NCBI GenBank assembly: GCA_013140755.1
Contig: JABFSF010000001.1
Span: forward strand, 1 to 64,000
Direction: 5' to 3'
From: Methylotenera sp.
Lineage (GTDB): Bacteria; Pseudomonadota; Gammaproteobacteria; Burkholderiales; Methylophilaceae
DNA: 64,000 nucleotides
Part shown: one piece after another, positions 16,063 to 25,173 of the stretch
Layout of the letters: every line of letters begins with the position of its first letter
How positions within the stretch are numbered: position 1 is the stretch's first letter
Notes under the pieces: generated by a model
What the model was told of the DNA's origin: nothing
Database searches by the model: none
The model's input: the letters and a program-made list of their open reading frames with translations, nothing else
Program-made: the position numbers and the translations under genes

Positions 16063-18804
16063 TTAACCAGTTATTAAAAGCTTTAATGCTGGAACCACAT
16101 TGAATACCACTTTCTCATAGACTTTGAAATGTTTACGCCCACTTGTAATTTTAAGCCGTTCAATTGGTCTTAATAGGTTTAAATCTCTTGCTGCTGCTTC
16201 ATCCTTAGTTTCTGCAACAAAATACAGCAGGTCATCATTCTTATACATCAGCGCCCAATCGGGATTGTATGACCCAACTGGCGTATCAATTTTAAACCAG
16301 CTTGGCAGCTTCAAGTAAAACAATACACTATTATCATCGTCACATGCCTTTGCAAAATCACGTTCGGGTGTTGAGTTGCTATCTACAACAACACATCCCT
16401 TTTGCACTGTTTCATCACTAGCATCAACAAACTCGTAAACAGTTTTTTGTCCATTCACAAGTGGCTGTAAATCGGATAAATAGCGGTCAAATTCTTTGTC
16501 AATTTCAAACTGATGCATCTCATAAAAATCACCTGCAATTTGTTTATATTCAATACCTGCAACCATTAGCTCGCGCTTGATAGTATTTATCTCACGTGCC
16601 ACATTATCTATAAATGTCTGTGGGTTGATTAAAATCTCATTCAGCTTACCACTACCTCTTAATATCGCTAATATGGTGGAAGCTGATAGCTCAACTTTTG
16701 CCTGTATATTGGCAATCACATCTGGTAACGCAAGCTTTTGGCGCGTACCTTCGAGTGTTCTCATACCCGTCACTGTAGTTTCAACCCCTGCTTCTACTGT
16801 GATGGTCTGGTTCGTCTGAGTAACAATAATTTTTGGCGGTTCAACGTGTGGTAGATTTTGAATCACATTGATTGCTTTTTTGATTAAGTCCTGTGTATCA
16901 AACGTAACGTTATAGCGTGTTTTTGCTTGTATGCGCCGCCACAAGTCAATAAATCGCTCATCAGCCTCATACCCCTTACGCAAGCGCACTGTAACGCGCT
17001 CCCGTTCGTTTTTAACCATGTCTCGCTTAAAGACTACACCATCAGCTTCAAACTCGTTTTGAAGTGTTTTTGCAAAATCCTCATAACTCTCATTTACAAT
17101 CATTGTTAGGCGGTTTACATCACGGTCAAATACGCGCTCACCATTTTTATTGACGCATAAACGCAAACCACGGCCAATTTCTTGCCGTTTTTTTAAGTCA
17201 GAAACGCTTTCATTCAGTGTGCAAATTTGAAACACATTAGGATTATCCCAGCCTTCACGTAATGCTGAATGACTAAAAATAAACCTGAGTGGTTCATCAA
17301 CATCCAAAAGCCTTTCTTTTTCACGCATAATCAGGCTATAAGTGTCAATGTCATCACTACTGTTGCGCTCTGTAGAGTCTTTTTCATGACCTTGTTTGTC
17401 TTGTGAAAAGTAGCCGTTATGTACTTCACTCGCTGAAAACTTAATCACGTTTGGCTGCTTTGTTTGTTCTGCGTTAAAAGCGTCCTCAAACCATTTGGCA
17501 AATTTACCTAACCCCGTTTTTCCTGACTCATCATAAGTGCGGTAATTCGCCACACGGTCAATAAAAAATACTGACAATACTTTAATGCCCAAAGGTGCAT
17601 ATTTACGCTCTTTTTCAAAATGGCGACGTACTGTCTGAGCAATTTGCGTCTTTTGAATATCGTTATTTAACTCGCCTTGCGGTTGCCCTTTATAAACGCG
17701 CACATCATTTGCAAACTCAATATAACCATTTTCAGCATCAATATAATTAACAATAAACTGATTACTGTAGATGTCACGGTTGCCAGACAACTCATAAAGG
17801 TTGTCCTCGTTTTTAACTGTTATGGTTTTTTTAATTGCACCTTGATTTTGGTCATTCACCCAAATTCTTAATTTAGCTTTAATAGAGGCACGAGCGCCCC
17901 TTCCAGCCTGAAAATCTATCAATTCTATATAAGCTTGGTTAAGGTTGTTATGAGAGACAACAGAATCCACACCAATCTGCTTCACCAAACCCAACTCAAA
18001 CGCTGTTACAGGGTCTAGTCGATAAAGCAAATGGTAACGGTGCTTAGGCGTGGCTGAATAACGTAGAGTACACAACGGATTTAAGCGGCCTATAGCTGCC
18101 CTTCGCTTATCTGTCTCGACATTTTGAGGCTCATCAACAATCACAATCGGGTTAGTGCTTTGAATAAACTCGATTGGTTTAACGCCAGTTTCATTGCGCT
18201 GATTGATTTTGTTTGCAGACTTTTTAGCTTCAACTGCTTCTTCACTGTCTTTGGCAAAAGCATCAATGTTAATCACCAAAATTTCAATCGCGTTTGAAAC
18301 TGCAAAATTGCGTAATGCACTCGCCTTTTTAGAGTCATAAACCATGTAATGACAAGGCTCGTGATTAAACAGAGTTTGAAAATGCTCATGCGTAATTTCT
18401 AAGCTTTTCAGCACACCTTCTCGAATGGCAATGCTTGGCACAACAATCACAAACTTTTTAAAACCGTATTGTTTATTTAACTCATAGATAGTGCGCAAAT
18501 ACACATAGGTTTTGCCTGTGCCTGTTTCCATCTCAATTGTGAAATGTGGAATCGTCCCATTAAGTGCATCGCTTAGAGGTAAGTCGCTCTCAGCTTGTAC
18601 TTTTATAATATTTTCTAAGAGTGTATCGGTGCTAAGCGTTAGTCGATTAGCCACACCTTTTTCACTAAAAGCCAAACCGCCTGTTTCATCTTTAAGCGTT
18701 AAATGTTCACCACCTTTAGGTTGGCCTCGGAACACACTTACTACAGCATTCACAGCTTTTAATTGATGCTCTTGCTTGTCATCAAATTGCAGTTTCATAA
18801 GCAC
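16063..18804 (-). CDS. Type III restriction endonuclease, Res (helicase-nuclease) subunit
   Basis: The 913-aa protein is an SF2 ATPase with a C-terminal nuclease. Walker A is ETGTGKT (93-99), the DExx box is VDEPQ, motif III is YSATP, and motif VI is QEIGRGLRL. The PD-(D/E)XK nuclease is PDW (848) followed by ETK (865-867). With Mod it cuts DNA near two head-to-head unmethylated sites after ATP-driven sliding. It starts 3 bp after the mod stop, so the subunits are co-translated. The length and motif order are complete, so it is probably active. Confidence 0.95.
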   Translation of the reverse strand: MLMKLQFDDKQEHQLKAVNAVVSVFRGQPKGGEHLTLKDETGGLAFSEKGVANRLTLSTDTLLENIIKVQAESDLPLSDALNGTIPHFTIEMETGTGKTYVYLRTIYELNKQYGFKKFVIVVPSIAIREGVLKSLEITHEHFQTLFNHEPCHYMVYDSKKASALRNFAVSNAIEILVINIDAFAKDSEEAVEAKKSANKINQRNETGVKPIEFIQSTNPIVIVDEPQNVETDKRRAAIGRLNPLCTLRYSATPKHRYHLLYRLDPVTAFELGLVKQIGVDSVVSHNNLNQAYIELIDFQAGRGARASIKAKLRIWVNDQNQGAIKKTITVKNEDNLYELSGNRDIYSNQFIVNYIDAENGYIEFANDVRVYKGQPQGELNNDIQKTQIAQTVRRHFEKERKYAPLGIKVLSVFFIDRVANYRTYDESGKTGLGKFAKWFEDAFNAEQTKQPNVIKFSASEVHNGYFSQDKQGHEKDSTERNSSDDIDTYSLIMREKERLLDVDEPLRFIFSHSALREGWDNPNVFQICTLNESVSDLKKRQEIGRGLRLCVNKNGERVFDRDVNRLTMIVNESYEDFAKTLQNEFEADGVVFKRDMVKNERERVTVRLRKGYEADERFIDLWRRIQAKTRYNVTFDTQDLIKKAINVIQNLPHVEPPKIIVTQTNQTITVEAGVETTVTGMRTLEGTRQKLALPDVIANIQAKVELSASTILAILRGSGKLNEILINPQTFIDNVAREINTIKRELMVAGIEYKQIAGDFYEMHQFEIDKEFDRYLSDLQPLVNGQKTVYEFVDASDETVQKGCVVVDSNSTPERDFAKACDDDNSVLFYLKLPSWFKIDTPVGSYNPDWALMYKNDDLLYFVAETKDEAAARDLNLLRPIERLKITSGRKHFKVYEKVVFNVVPALKLLITG

Positions 18805-18807
18805 CGC

Positions 18808-20760
18808 CTAAATTGAAGAAAATTTAACGCCAGCGGTCTCACACTGCAATGCGACATTCACTTTTACCGAATCATTGTTTTTAAACACTGAATCAAGAAA
18901 AATAATATGCACTGGTTTAAGGGCAAGTATTTCGGGCAGAGCTTCAAATTGCATACTTTCCAGCACAAAAACCAAATTAGCCACATTCCTATTCGCATCA
19001 TCAGCCCAAATAATGTACACAAGCGTTTCATGAAATGTTTTTAACTCTAATTTGCTTATGAGAGGGCGACCATTTTTGAGCAACAACTCAAATGCCATAT
19101 CAACAGATTGAGCGCCTTTTTTTTCTGTTGGGAGCATTAAGGCTAGTTGTTTATCCAACTCTTCAGTCGTTTCTGCCCAATCACCACGCCACTCCTTAAA
19201 ATTACTTGGTGCAAGCTCAAACGCACGAAAACCTAAGTTAGGGTCTTTCTCATCCATGGGACTAGCTAAATCAGCTTTTTGTTTGATTTGTGCGATCACA
19301 CGACGGATACGCTCACGTGAAATATCTGCAATGGTTTTATAGCCTGCTTTGTAAGCTTCACTTGCCTCGTTTGTTGGCTCAGGCATTTGTACACAGATAT
19401 ATTTACGTCTTCCACCATCTTTCTGATTAAGTTCCATGACTGCTTGTGCAGTTGTGGCCGAGCCTGCAAAGAAATCTAATACTATGTCATCGGCTTGAAC
19501 AACGCTAATTAGATGACTAATGAAATCAACCGATTTAGCGAAGTCAAATGGGAGATTTTCAGCCTTTAACCATTTTGTAGACGATTGAGAGTCAAAGTAT
19601 AAGTTCGATTTTGGAATTTGAAATTTATAGTCTTTGAGATACCTTTTAGGTCTTGGCACTATAGTTTCATCACTACCAAATGCTAAAAGTCCCTCGACTT
19701 CTAGTCTAAGCATTTCAAAATGTTTGTATCTCCAACCGCCTTCAGGTTTTTTACATGGTTTTTTTGTTACAGGATGAATTATCTCAGTATCTATATTACC
19801 TGTTGTAACTCCCCCAGGATTATCAGTCTGATATACACCTTTTGAATCAGCATATGTGTAATGGTCAAAATCATAAAATCTTGGATATTTTACTAGCTCA
19901 AGCAACTCATTGTGAATTTCCTCTTCAGATAAATTCCTTTCAATCAGTTGATTCGCTCTTCTTGAGTATTCATCGTAATTATTCTTTTCAACTTCCCAAC
20001 TCTCAATAAGTTCTTTATTTTTACCGTATGCAAGGGCATATTCATGTGATATTGAAACAAGTTTTGCATTATTTTTAGTTGAGTTAGAATTCACAACAAA
20101 TTGACATATGAAATTTAATTCACCAAATACTTCATCGCATAATAATTTCAAATTTGAAGCTTCGTTATCGTCAATGCTGATGAATATAACGCCATCATCA
20201 CGTAGTAAATTACGTGCTAGATAAAGTCTTGGGAGCATCATTGATAACCAATTGCTGTGGTAATGCCCGTTGTCTTTACTGTTTTTTCTAAATAAGCCTT
20301 CTTTGGTCAATTTACCGTCAATATCTAAGCTCTCAATACGCTTTAAATAGTCCTCGCGGCTTTCTTGAAAACGGTCAGGATAAATAAAGCTATCGCTACC
20401 AGTGTTATATGGTGGGTCAATGTAAATCATTTTCACCTTGCCAAAGTAAGCACGTTGTAACGTTTTTAAAACTTCAAGGTTTTCGCCTTCAATAAACACG
20501 TGTTGCGCATGTTCAAAATTTACTGATTGGTCTTGCCGTGGTCTCAATGTTGCACTGGTCGGGTATTGCAATACCTTGTAACTATCCGCTTTGCCAGCCC
20601 AATTAAGCCCATAACGCTCATCTTGCGTTGCTATTTCAATACCAAGTAATTGTTTAAGTGTATTCGCATCAAGATTACCGTCTTTGAATGCCGCTGGAAC
20701 AAGTGCTTCAAGCTGTTCTTTGAGTTCTTCTGACAAATTTGGAGAGTGGCTATCAGTCAT
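18808..20760 (-). CDS. Type III DNA methyltransferase, Mod subunit (N6-adenine, beta class)
   Basis: The 650-aa enzyme carries the catalytic motif IV DPPY (115-118, IYIDPPYNTG) before the SAM-binding motif I FFAGSAT (from 430). This order defines the beta class typical of type III Mod. The region between them (about 220-400) is the target-recognition part and decides the site. It methylates one strand of an asymmetric 5-6-bp site and is needed for cleavage by Res. It is the first gene of the minus-strand operon; an inverted repeat in the divergent region with the XRE gene suggests regulation. Confidence 0.95.
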   Translation of the reverse strand: MTDSHSPNLSEELKEQLEALVPAAFKDGNLDANTLKQLLGIEIATQDERYGLNWAGKADSYKVLQYPTSATLRPRQDQSVNFEHAQHVFIEGENLEVLKTLQRAYFGKVKMIYIDPPYNTGSDSFIYPDRFQESREDYLKRIESLDIDGKLTKEGLFRKNSKDNGHYHSNWLSMMLPRLYLARNLLRDDGVIFISIDDNEASNLKLLCDEVFGELNFICQFVVNSNSTKNNAKLVSISHEYALAYGKNKELIESWEVEKNNYDEYSRRANQLIERNLSEEEIHNELLELVKYPRFYDFDHYTYADSKGVYQTDNPGGVTTGNIDTEIIHPVTKKPCKKPEGGWRYKHFEMLRLEVEGLLAFGSDETIVPRPKRYLKDYKFQIPKSNLYFDSQSSTKWLKAENLPFDFAKSVDFISHLISVVQADDIVLDFFAGSATTAQAVMELNQKDGGRRKYICVQMPEPTNEASEAYKAGYKTIADISRERIRRVIAQIKQKADLASPMDEKDPNLGFRAFELAPSNFKEWRGDWAETTEELDKQLALMLPTEKKGAQSVDMAFELLLKNGRPLISKLELKTFHETLVYIIWADDANRNVANLVFVLESMQFEALPEILALKPVHIIFLDSVFKNNDSVKVNVALQCETAGVKFSSI

Positions 20761-20793
20761 TTTTTATATGTCTTAATTAAAATCGCATCTCTC

Positions 20794-20816
20794 AATTCTA
20801 CGTTTTTCGTAGAGTT
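20794..20816. promoter_or_regulatory. Inverted repeat between mod and the XRE regulator
   Basis: AATTCTACG (20794-20802) and CGTAGAGTT (20808-20816) form an inverted repeat with one mismatch around five T residues, midway in the 86-bp divergent region. It is a natural operator for the adjacent HTH protein, which could control both genes like an RM controller protein. Confidence 0.55.
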
Positions 20817-20846
20817 TTAACAAAGGAAATATAAGACCATCGAAGC

Positions 20847-21179
20847 ATGTCTAAAACTGCTTCGTCTAAAACTAGTTTGTTTAGTAAGCGCCTACGTGAA
20901 GCAAGGCTTCGATTTGGCATTGCGCAAGACAAGCTTGGCGTGATGATAGGCTTGGATGAAAGCTGCAGTAGCGCTCGAATGAGCAGGTATGAAAGTGGCG
21001 TTCACGAACCGCCATTTAAAACAATTGAGCAAATAGCTACAGCACTGAATTTACCAACAGCTTATTTTTTCTGTGAGGATGATAGATTGGCCAGTATTAT
21101 TTGTGGCTATCAAATTAGCACTGAAGCGCAAAAGCAAATGATTGCCGACTACATTTGCAGTTTAAATTTATCGCAATAA
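20847..21179 (+). CDS. XRE-family transcriptional regulator, candidate RM controller
   Basis: The 110-aa protein has a lambda-repressor-type helix-turn-helix (FSKRLREARLRFGIAQDKLG ... SARMSRYESG) at about residues 12-55, followed by an oligomerisation-type helix region. It is the only rightward gene near the RM operon and is divergent from mod by 86 bp. Controller proteins of RM systems have the same fold and position. Alternatively it is the element's immunity-type repressor. An insert (LDESCSSARM) lengthens the turn between helices 2 and 3. Confidence 0.85.
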   Translation: MSKTASSKTSLFSKRLREARLRFGIAQDKLGVMIGLDESCSSARMSRYESGVHEPPFKTIEQIATALNLPTAYFFCEDDRLASIICGYQISTEAQKQMIADYICSLNLSQ

Positions 21180-21211
21180 ACCCGCTTAACATCCTCGGAC
21201 TTCGCTCGGAG

Positions 21212-21808
21212 TTACCAATTTAATTCATTTAACAATCCTAGCTTTTTAACGTAGTTGTATAAAAGAGCGTCCCGTTGCCTTTCACAGGCTTTTATCTGAT
21301 TAAAAATGCGTGTGTGCGTGGTTTGATGCATTCCTTTGGGTTTCATAAGGTATTCACCTAGTTTGCGCTCTAGCCTTTTTTGTTTGCGCCAGCCCCTATC
21401 CATTGCATCCTCACACTGGCTGTAATAGGTAATGCCCACACATTGCCTGCAAGCGTAACGGCCATTGCGCTTGTTAAAAAACACCTTAGCACAGCGTAAA
21501 CCACATTGAGGGCATTGAAACCACCAGCGCACCCCACCAAAGTTGCACGGTGTTTTAACAAAAGCAAACGTGTTTTCAATGTTTTTCCCTTGCAATGTGT
21601 AACTGAGGTGCAAGTGCGTGTCTGTCACTTGAATAGTCGCACTGCCTACCTTTTCACCGTGATTGGTATGCCAAACCCATGAAAACGGGTATCTCCGCTC
21701 TAAACATCCCCCACGCTGAAGCGCTCGAATATCTAAATTAAATGCAAGCTCTGCCTTAGCCTTGTAGCTAGGTCGCCCTGCACCAAATCTGCTCCCACCC
21801 TTAGCCAT
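21212..21808 (-). CDS. Zinc-ribbon protein of P4-like elements, unknown function
   Basis: The 198-aa protein begins MAKGGSRFGAGRPSYK. I chose ATG 21808 because a perfect GGAGG lies 7 nt upstream (21816-21820); a longer frame to 21844 lacks this. Two Cys pairs (CPQCG and CRQC, about 25 residues apart) form a zinc ribbon, followed by a basic helical tail (RGWRKQKRLERKLGEYL). Similar short Zn-ribbon proteins are frequent near integrases of genomic islands. DNA or RNA binding is likely; the role is unknown. Confidence 0.8.
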   Translation of the reverse strand: MAKGGSRFGAGRPSYKAKAELAFNLDIRALQRGGCLERRYPFSWVWHTNHGEKVGSATIQVTDTHLHLSYTLQGKNIENTFAFVKTPCNFGGVRWWFQCPQCGLRCAKVFFNKRNGRYACRQCVGITYYSQCEDAMDRGWRKQKRLERKLGEYLMKPKGMHQTTHTRIFNQIKACERQRDALLYNYVKKLGLLNELNW

Positions 21809-21862
21809 TGTTAAACCTCCACTGAAAACGAAATCATTAGGCAAATATAGGTTTTGTAAAAC

Positions 21863-22486
21863 TTAATAACCATTTGATGCTTTGTCATAATCATCACGCC
21901 AATCTTGGTGTTCTTTTAAAGCCTCAGTATCACCGTTGTTTATAGACTGAGCTTTTCTTGACTTTGCTTTATTTAACTCTACTAAGGACTCGTTAGTACC
22001 CTGACGAGTAAGTTGCGAGTTAGCCGACGAGTTACTTGACGGGTTACCCGTCGGGTTAGTCGTCGAGTCTCCTGTCGAGTCACTCGTCGATTTAGAAAAA
22101 CCTTGTTCAGAGCTACAATCTTTGCCTTTGCCAAGTTTTTTGTTAGTCATAGAAGCTCCTGACTTGCCCCCTGTGGATTGCTTTTCACGTATCTCGGTTA
22201 AATGCTTACGGTAATCGTCTAATTCAGGTATGGTCAAATCGTCGCCATTTATAGCCACAAAAGCTTTTACTTCTGCGCTAAGTGCATCATTTACTTCACT
22301 CAATGAGATTCCCAAATACTTTGACAATGCTTCTGTTTTGCTAGGTACGGTATTGTTAGCCCAACACTCAAGCCTGAGTGTGTAGAACAATCCTCGCTCT
22401 GCCAAACTCATCAGTCTGAAGTGTTTGTTAGCTAACAGCTCGGATGCGTATTCTTGATATGCTGGAGGTTTGCGGTTTTGAGCCAT
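21863..22486 (-). CDS. Phage replication-like protein with an internal tetrapeptide repeat
   Basis: About 207 aa. The N-terminal 100 residues (YASELLANKHFRLMSLAERG, LRLECWANN, LGISLSEVNDAL) resemble the YdaU/DUF1376-type winged-helix proteins seen in phage replication modules. Residues about 125-160 are a low-complexity Ser/Thr/Asn/Gly linker with a 4-residue period, encoded by 12-bp DNA repeats. GGAGG lies 6 nt before ATG 22486; ATG 22489 is the alternative. It overlaps the stop of the AlpA-like gene. By analogy with lambda O it may be an origin-binding initiator with iterons in its own gene. Confidence 0.7.
   Translation of the reverse strand: MAQNRKPPAYQEYASELLANKHFRLMSLAERGLFYTLRLECWANNTVPSKTEALSKYLGISLSEVNDALSAEVKAFVAINGDDLTIPELDDYRKHLTEIREKQSTGGKSGASMTNKKLGKGKDCSSEQGFSKSTSDSTGDSTTNPTGNPSSNSSANSQLTRQGTNESLVELNKAKSRKAQSINNGDTEALKEHQDWRDDYDKASNGY
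22016..22087. repeat. Six tandem 12-bp repeats inside the replication-like gene
   Basis: Units start at 22016, 22028, 22040, 22052, 22064 and 22076, each beginning CGAGT or CGGGT and mostly ending in CGA, TGA, CGT or TGT. They encode the tetrapeptide-repeat linker. The strict 12-bp phase, with conservation at CGRGT, could serve as protein-binding iterons. Confidence 0.8.
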
Positions 22487-22722
22487 CATAAACCTCCCTT
22501 CTGCGCGTTGATAAAGGCTCTTAAATCACCTGCACGAATGGTTGTCGTCCTTTCTGTGAGCTTATAAGTCTTGAGCTTGCCACTGGCCACCAATCGCCAG
22601 AAAGTAGCAATACTAATGCGCATGAGCTGGGCGCAATCGTTTGGACGAATAAAGCTATCGTCAGACATCTCCGCGAAATTTGCGATAATCGGATTGATTG
22701 ATTTGTTTGATTGAATAGTCAT
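22486..22722 (-). CDS. AlpA/excisionase-type helix-turn-helix regulator
   Basis: The 78-aa protein has a MerR-like HTH_17 domain (RPNDCAQLMRISIATFWRLV ... KLTERTTTIRAGDLRAFI). I place the start at ATG 22722 because GGGAG lies 8 nt upstream (22731-22735). AlpA-type proteins in P4-like islands control integrase expression or promote excision, so this is the natural excision factor of element B. It overlaps the next gene at 22486-22489 (ATGA). A large inverted repeat lies upstream. Confidence 0.85.
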   Translation of the reverse strand: MTIQSNKSINPIIANFAEMSDDSFIRPNDCAQLMRISIATFWRLVASGKLKTYKLTERTTTIRAGDLRAFINAQKGGL

Positions 22723-22789
22723 GTTAGTGTCTCCCGTTGTTTTGGTGAACACAAACAATATGACTTATCGGGTGCGTTGTATGAGCATA

Positions 22790-22845
22790 AAATTGCATGA
22801 AGTTTTACTCCTTGTCGTTAAATGACAGGACGTATCATGCAATTT
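22790..22845. promoter_or_regulatory. Long spaced inverted repeat upstream of the AlpA-like gene
   Basis: AAATTGCATGA (22790-22800) and TCATGCAATTT (22835-22845) are perfect 11-bp complements, 34 bp apart, enclosing TGTC/GACA (22814-22828 region). It lies in the AlpA-like gene's upstream region. Binding of a dimeric regulator or an RNA fold in the leader are both possible. Confidence 0.55.
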
Positions 22846-22902
22846 GAGTTTAATTCAAAATAGCGTTTGTTCTAGCTAAAATATAATGTTTGCTCGAACA
22901 TG

Positions 22903-23856
22903 TTATATGTTTACTGGCAAACCCATATCTCTTAACCATTTAGTTATTGTATCTACCGCCTGAGACTCGCTGATTGGGGTGCTTAACTTATAACTTTCAG
23001 CTATCACCCTTGGTGCAATTGTCATTGCTAGATTGCGCCTACTTGGCCATTTCTTTTCGTTTGCTAATTGAAAAACCAACTCTTTTAGTGGTTGATATTT
23101 TTCAGCCTTAGCCTTTCCGCCTTTTGATGCTTGGTGAGCCAGTACAAGCTTGGAATTTTGACTTTCATCTTTTTTGAACTGCTCTATAAGCAACCTCTGC
23201 TCATCTTTTACTTTTTTCAACTCTTTGTTACTTTCATGCAGTGCATCGTAAATTAAAGCCTCGCTCATTCTTAAATGCTCTGCATAGCACAATGCATCCA
23301 TTGCCTCACATAAGTAATCACAAGCAGCACCATCAGATATAGGTTTATCGATGGCATCTATAACAAACCATAAAGCCATAACAGCAAACAACTCATAATC
23401 CTTACCTTCTTTATACTCGTTTGGCTTGGGTATAGGCTTGCCTTCAGGTAAAAAAAAGCAACTGTCTCTCGACTCAATTATCTCTTTTAATGCATCAACC
23501 TCGCTACATTTGTTTTCTGTAGGCATGTCCAATTCATTTTCCATACCATCTTTAAATAACCAATGGCCATTGTCTATTGTGCCGCCATCCCATTCAAAAA
23601 AGTATTCAATTTCTTCATTACTCAATTCGCCTCGTTGCATTGTTGATTTTAATTTATCAATGGCAATCGTTTTTTCATCATCATAATAACTTTCTATCTC
23701 ACTACTTGCGCGTTTTGCTATCAACTCCAATCTTTCTAAACTAACTGAGTTAAGTAGAGCCCTTGCGCGCCATACAATTTTTGAAGCATAAGAAAATTTA
23801 CTGATAACTGAATCATCTAGCGGATTAAATCGCTTAAACTGACTGTAATAAAGCAT
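22903..23856 (-). CDS. Hypothetical protein of element B next to the integrase
   Basis: I do not recognise this 317-aa, Lys/Glu-rich, soluble, mostly helical protein. Residues about 195-230 (EALIYDALHESNKELKKVKD ... EQFKKDESQ) look like a coiled coil. The C-terminal region (WPSRRNLAMTIAPRVIAES ... SQAVDTITKWLRDMGL) resembles a small helical DNA-binding end. It lies between the AlpA-like regulator and the integrase, a position usually held by element-specific regulators. Similar proteins may be annotated only as hypothetical. Confidence 0.75.
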   Translation of the reverse strand: MLYYSQFKRFNPLDDSVISKFSYASKIVWRARALLNSVSLERLELIAKRASSEIESYYDDEKTIAIDKLKSTMQRGELSNEEIEYFFEWDGGTIDNGHWLFKDGMENELDMPTENKCSEVDALKEIIESRDSCFFLPEGKPIPKPNEYKEGKDYELFAVMALWFVIDAIDKPISDGAACDYLCEAMDALCYAEHLRMSEALIYDALHESNKELKKVKDEQRLLIEQFKKDESQNSKLVLAHQASKGGKAKAEKYQPLKELVFQLANEKKWPSRRNLAMTIAPRVIAESYKLSTPISESQAVDTITKWLRDMGLPVNI

Positions 23857-23933
23857 AGTTTTACCTTACATGATTCACCCAAACGAGTGCAGATTGGTCT
23901 TACTCCCTTTGGGCTAGGGGTATTTAATCTGTT

Positions 23934-25172
23934 TTAAGCCGTTTTAAACGACACTATCTTCGCACCCGCTTTAAGTTCATCTAAGTAATCCGCCCACTGT
24001 TGCATCATGGCTTTGCGCTGGGCTAAAAACTTGGTTCGATTGTAAGCACTGCCTAGGGCATCAGGTACACTGTGGGCTAACTGGTGTTCAATGATATGCG
24101 GGTCGATATTTAAACGCTCATGCAATATGGTGCGCGCCATTGCTCTAAAGCCATGCCCAGTGATTTGTGTTTTGGTGTCGTAACCCATGCGCCTTAGGCT
24201 TGCGTTGATTGCGGCCTCGCTCATGGGCTTTTTAGGGTCGTGTCCGCCCATAAATACAAACTCACCATGTCCGCTCAATGGGTGTAGTTGTTTGAGTAGT
24301 GCAATGGCCTGTGTTGATAACGGCACAATATGCTCAGTCTTTGTTTTGGTGACCAAATAACGCCACTCGCCAGCTTCTAAATCCATATCTGCCCATTTAG
24401 CCCTGCGTAACTCGCTAGGACGCACAAACACTAACGGAGCAAGGCGTAAGGCAGACTCAACGGTAAACGTGCCTTGAAAGCCATCTATTGCGCGTAATAG
24501 TTCAGCGACTTGTTGTGGCTCAATAAATGAGGCCATGTGTTTTACTTGGGGACTTGGCAACGCATCGCGTAAGTCTGCTGTCACATCACGCACGGCTTTG
24601 CCATTTTGCACCGCGTAACGCATTACTTGCCCAACTGCTTGCAATGCTCTATGTGCGGTTTCTAGTTTGCTTTGGTTTTGTGGGCGTTTAATCACTTGCA
24701 ATACTTCGGGCGCGGTAATGTCTGCAATGGGCTTGTTACCTAGCCACGGGAAAATGTAAATCTCGAACCGCCTTAATGTGCGCTCTTTGTGTGAATCTGA
24801 TTTATTGGTGAAATAGCTTTCTGCCCATTCACGCGCCAAGACTTCAAAGGTGTTGTCATGCTTACCATAAAAAGCTTCTTTTTGAGCCTTCTTTACATCG
24901 CTAGGGTCAATAGGTGGTATTTGTGCCAGTAGCTTTCTCCCATCATCACGCCTTGCCCTTGCATCAGCCAAGCTTACTTCGGGGTAAGTACCCAAAGACA
25001 AAAGCTTTTCTTTACCTGCAAAACGATATTTAAACCGCCACCACTTACCCCCACTGGCTGTAACCTGTACAAATAATCCAAGTTCATCATAGAGTTTATA
25101 AGGCGCAGTGCGTAGCTTGCCACTGTCGTCTTTGTGCGTTTTAGCTTTTAGGGTAACGTCTGAAAGTGCCAT
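23934..25172 (-). CDS. P4-type tyrosine integrase targeting ssrA
   Basis: About 412 aa. The protein starts MALSDVTLKAKT with the DUF4102 arm-binding domain typical of P4-type integrases; an upstream in-frame ATG at 25187 is less likely. The catalytic domain has Arg in FVRPSELRRAKW, the HGFRAMART box, and AHSVPDALGSAYNR with the nucleophile Tyr. It lies 150 bp from the ssrA 3' end, with GTTACCCC-type repeats around its start. Integrases of this family commonly use tRNA or tmRNA 3' ends, which are rebuilt on insertion as seen here. Confidence 0.95.
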   Translation of the reverse strand: MALSDVTLKAKTHKDDSGKLRTAPYKLYDELGLFVQVTASGGKWWRFKYRFAGKEKLLSLGTYPEVSLADARARRDDGRKLLAQIPPIDPSDVKKAQKEAFYGKHDNTFEVLAREWAESYFTNKSDSHKERTLRRFEIYIFPWLGNKPIADITAPEVLQVIKRPQNQSKLETAHRALQAVGQVMRYAVQNGKAVRDVTADLRDALPSPQVKHMASFIEPQQVAELLRAIDGFQGTFTVESALRLAPLVFVRPSELRRAKWADMDLEAGEWRYLVTKTKTEHIVPLSTQAIALLKQLHPLSGHGEFVFMGGHDPKKPMSEAAINASLRRMGYDTKTQITGHGFRAMARTILHERLNIDPHIIEHQLAHSVPDALGSAYNRTKFLAQRKAMMQQWADYLDELKAGAKIVSFKTA

Positions 25173-25173
25173 T

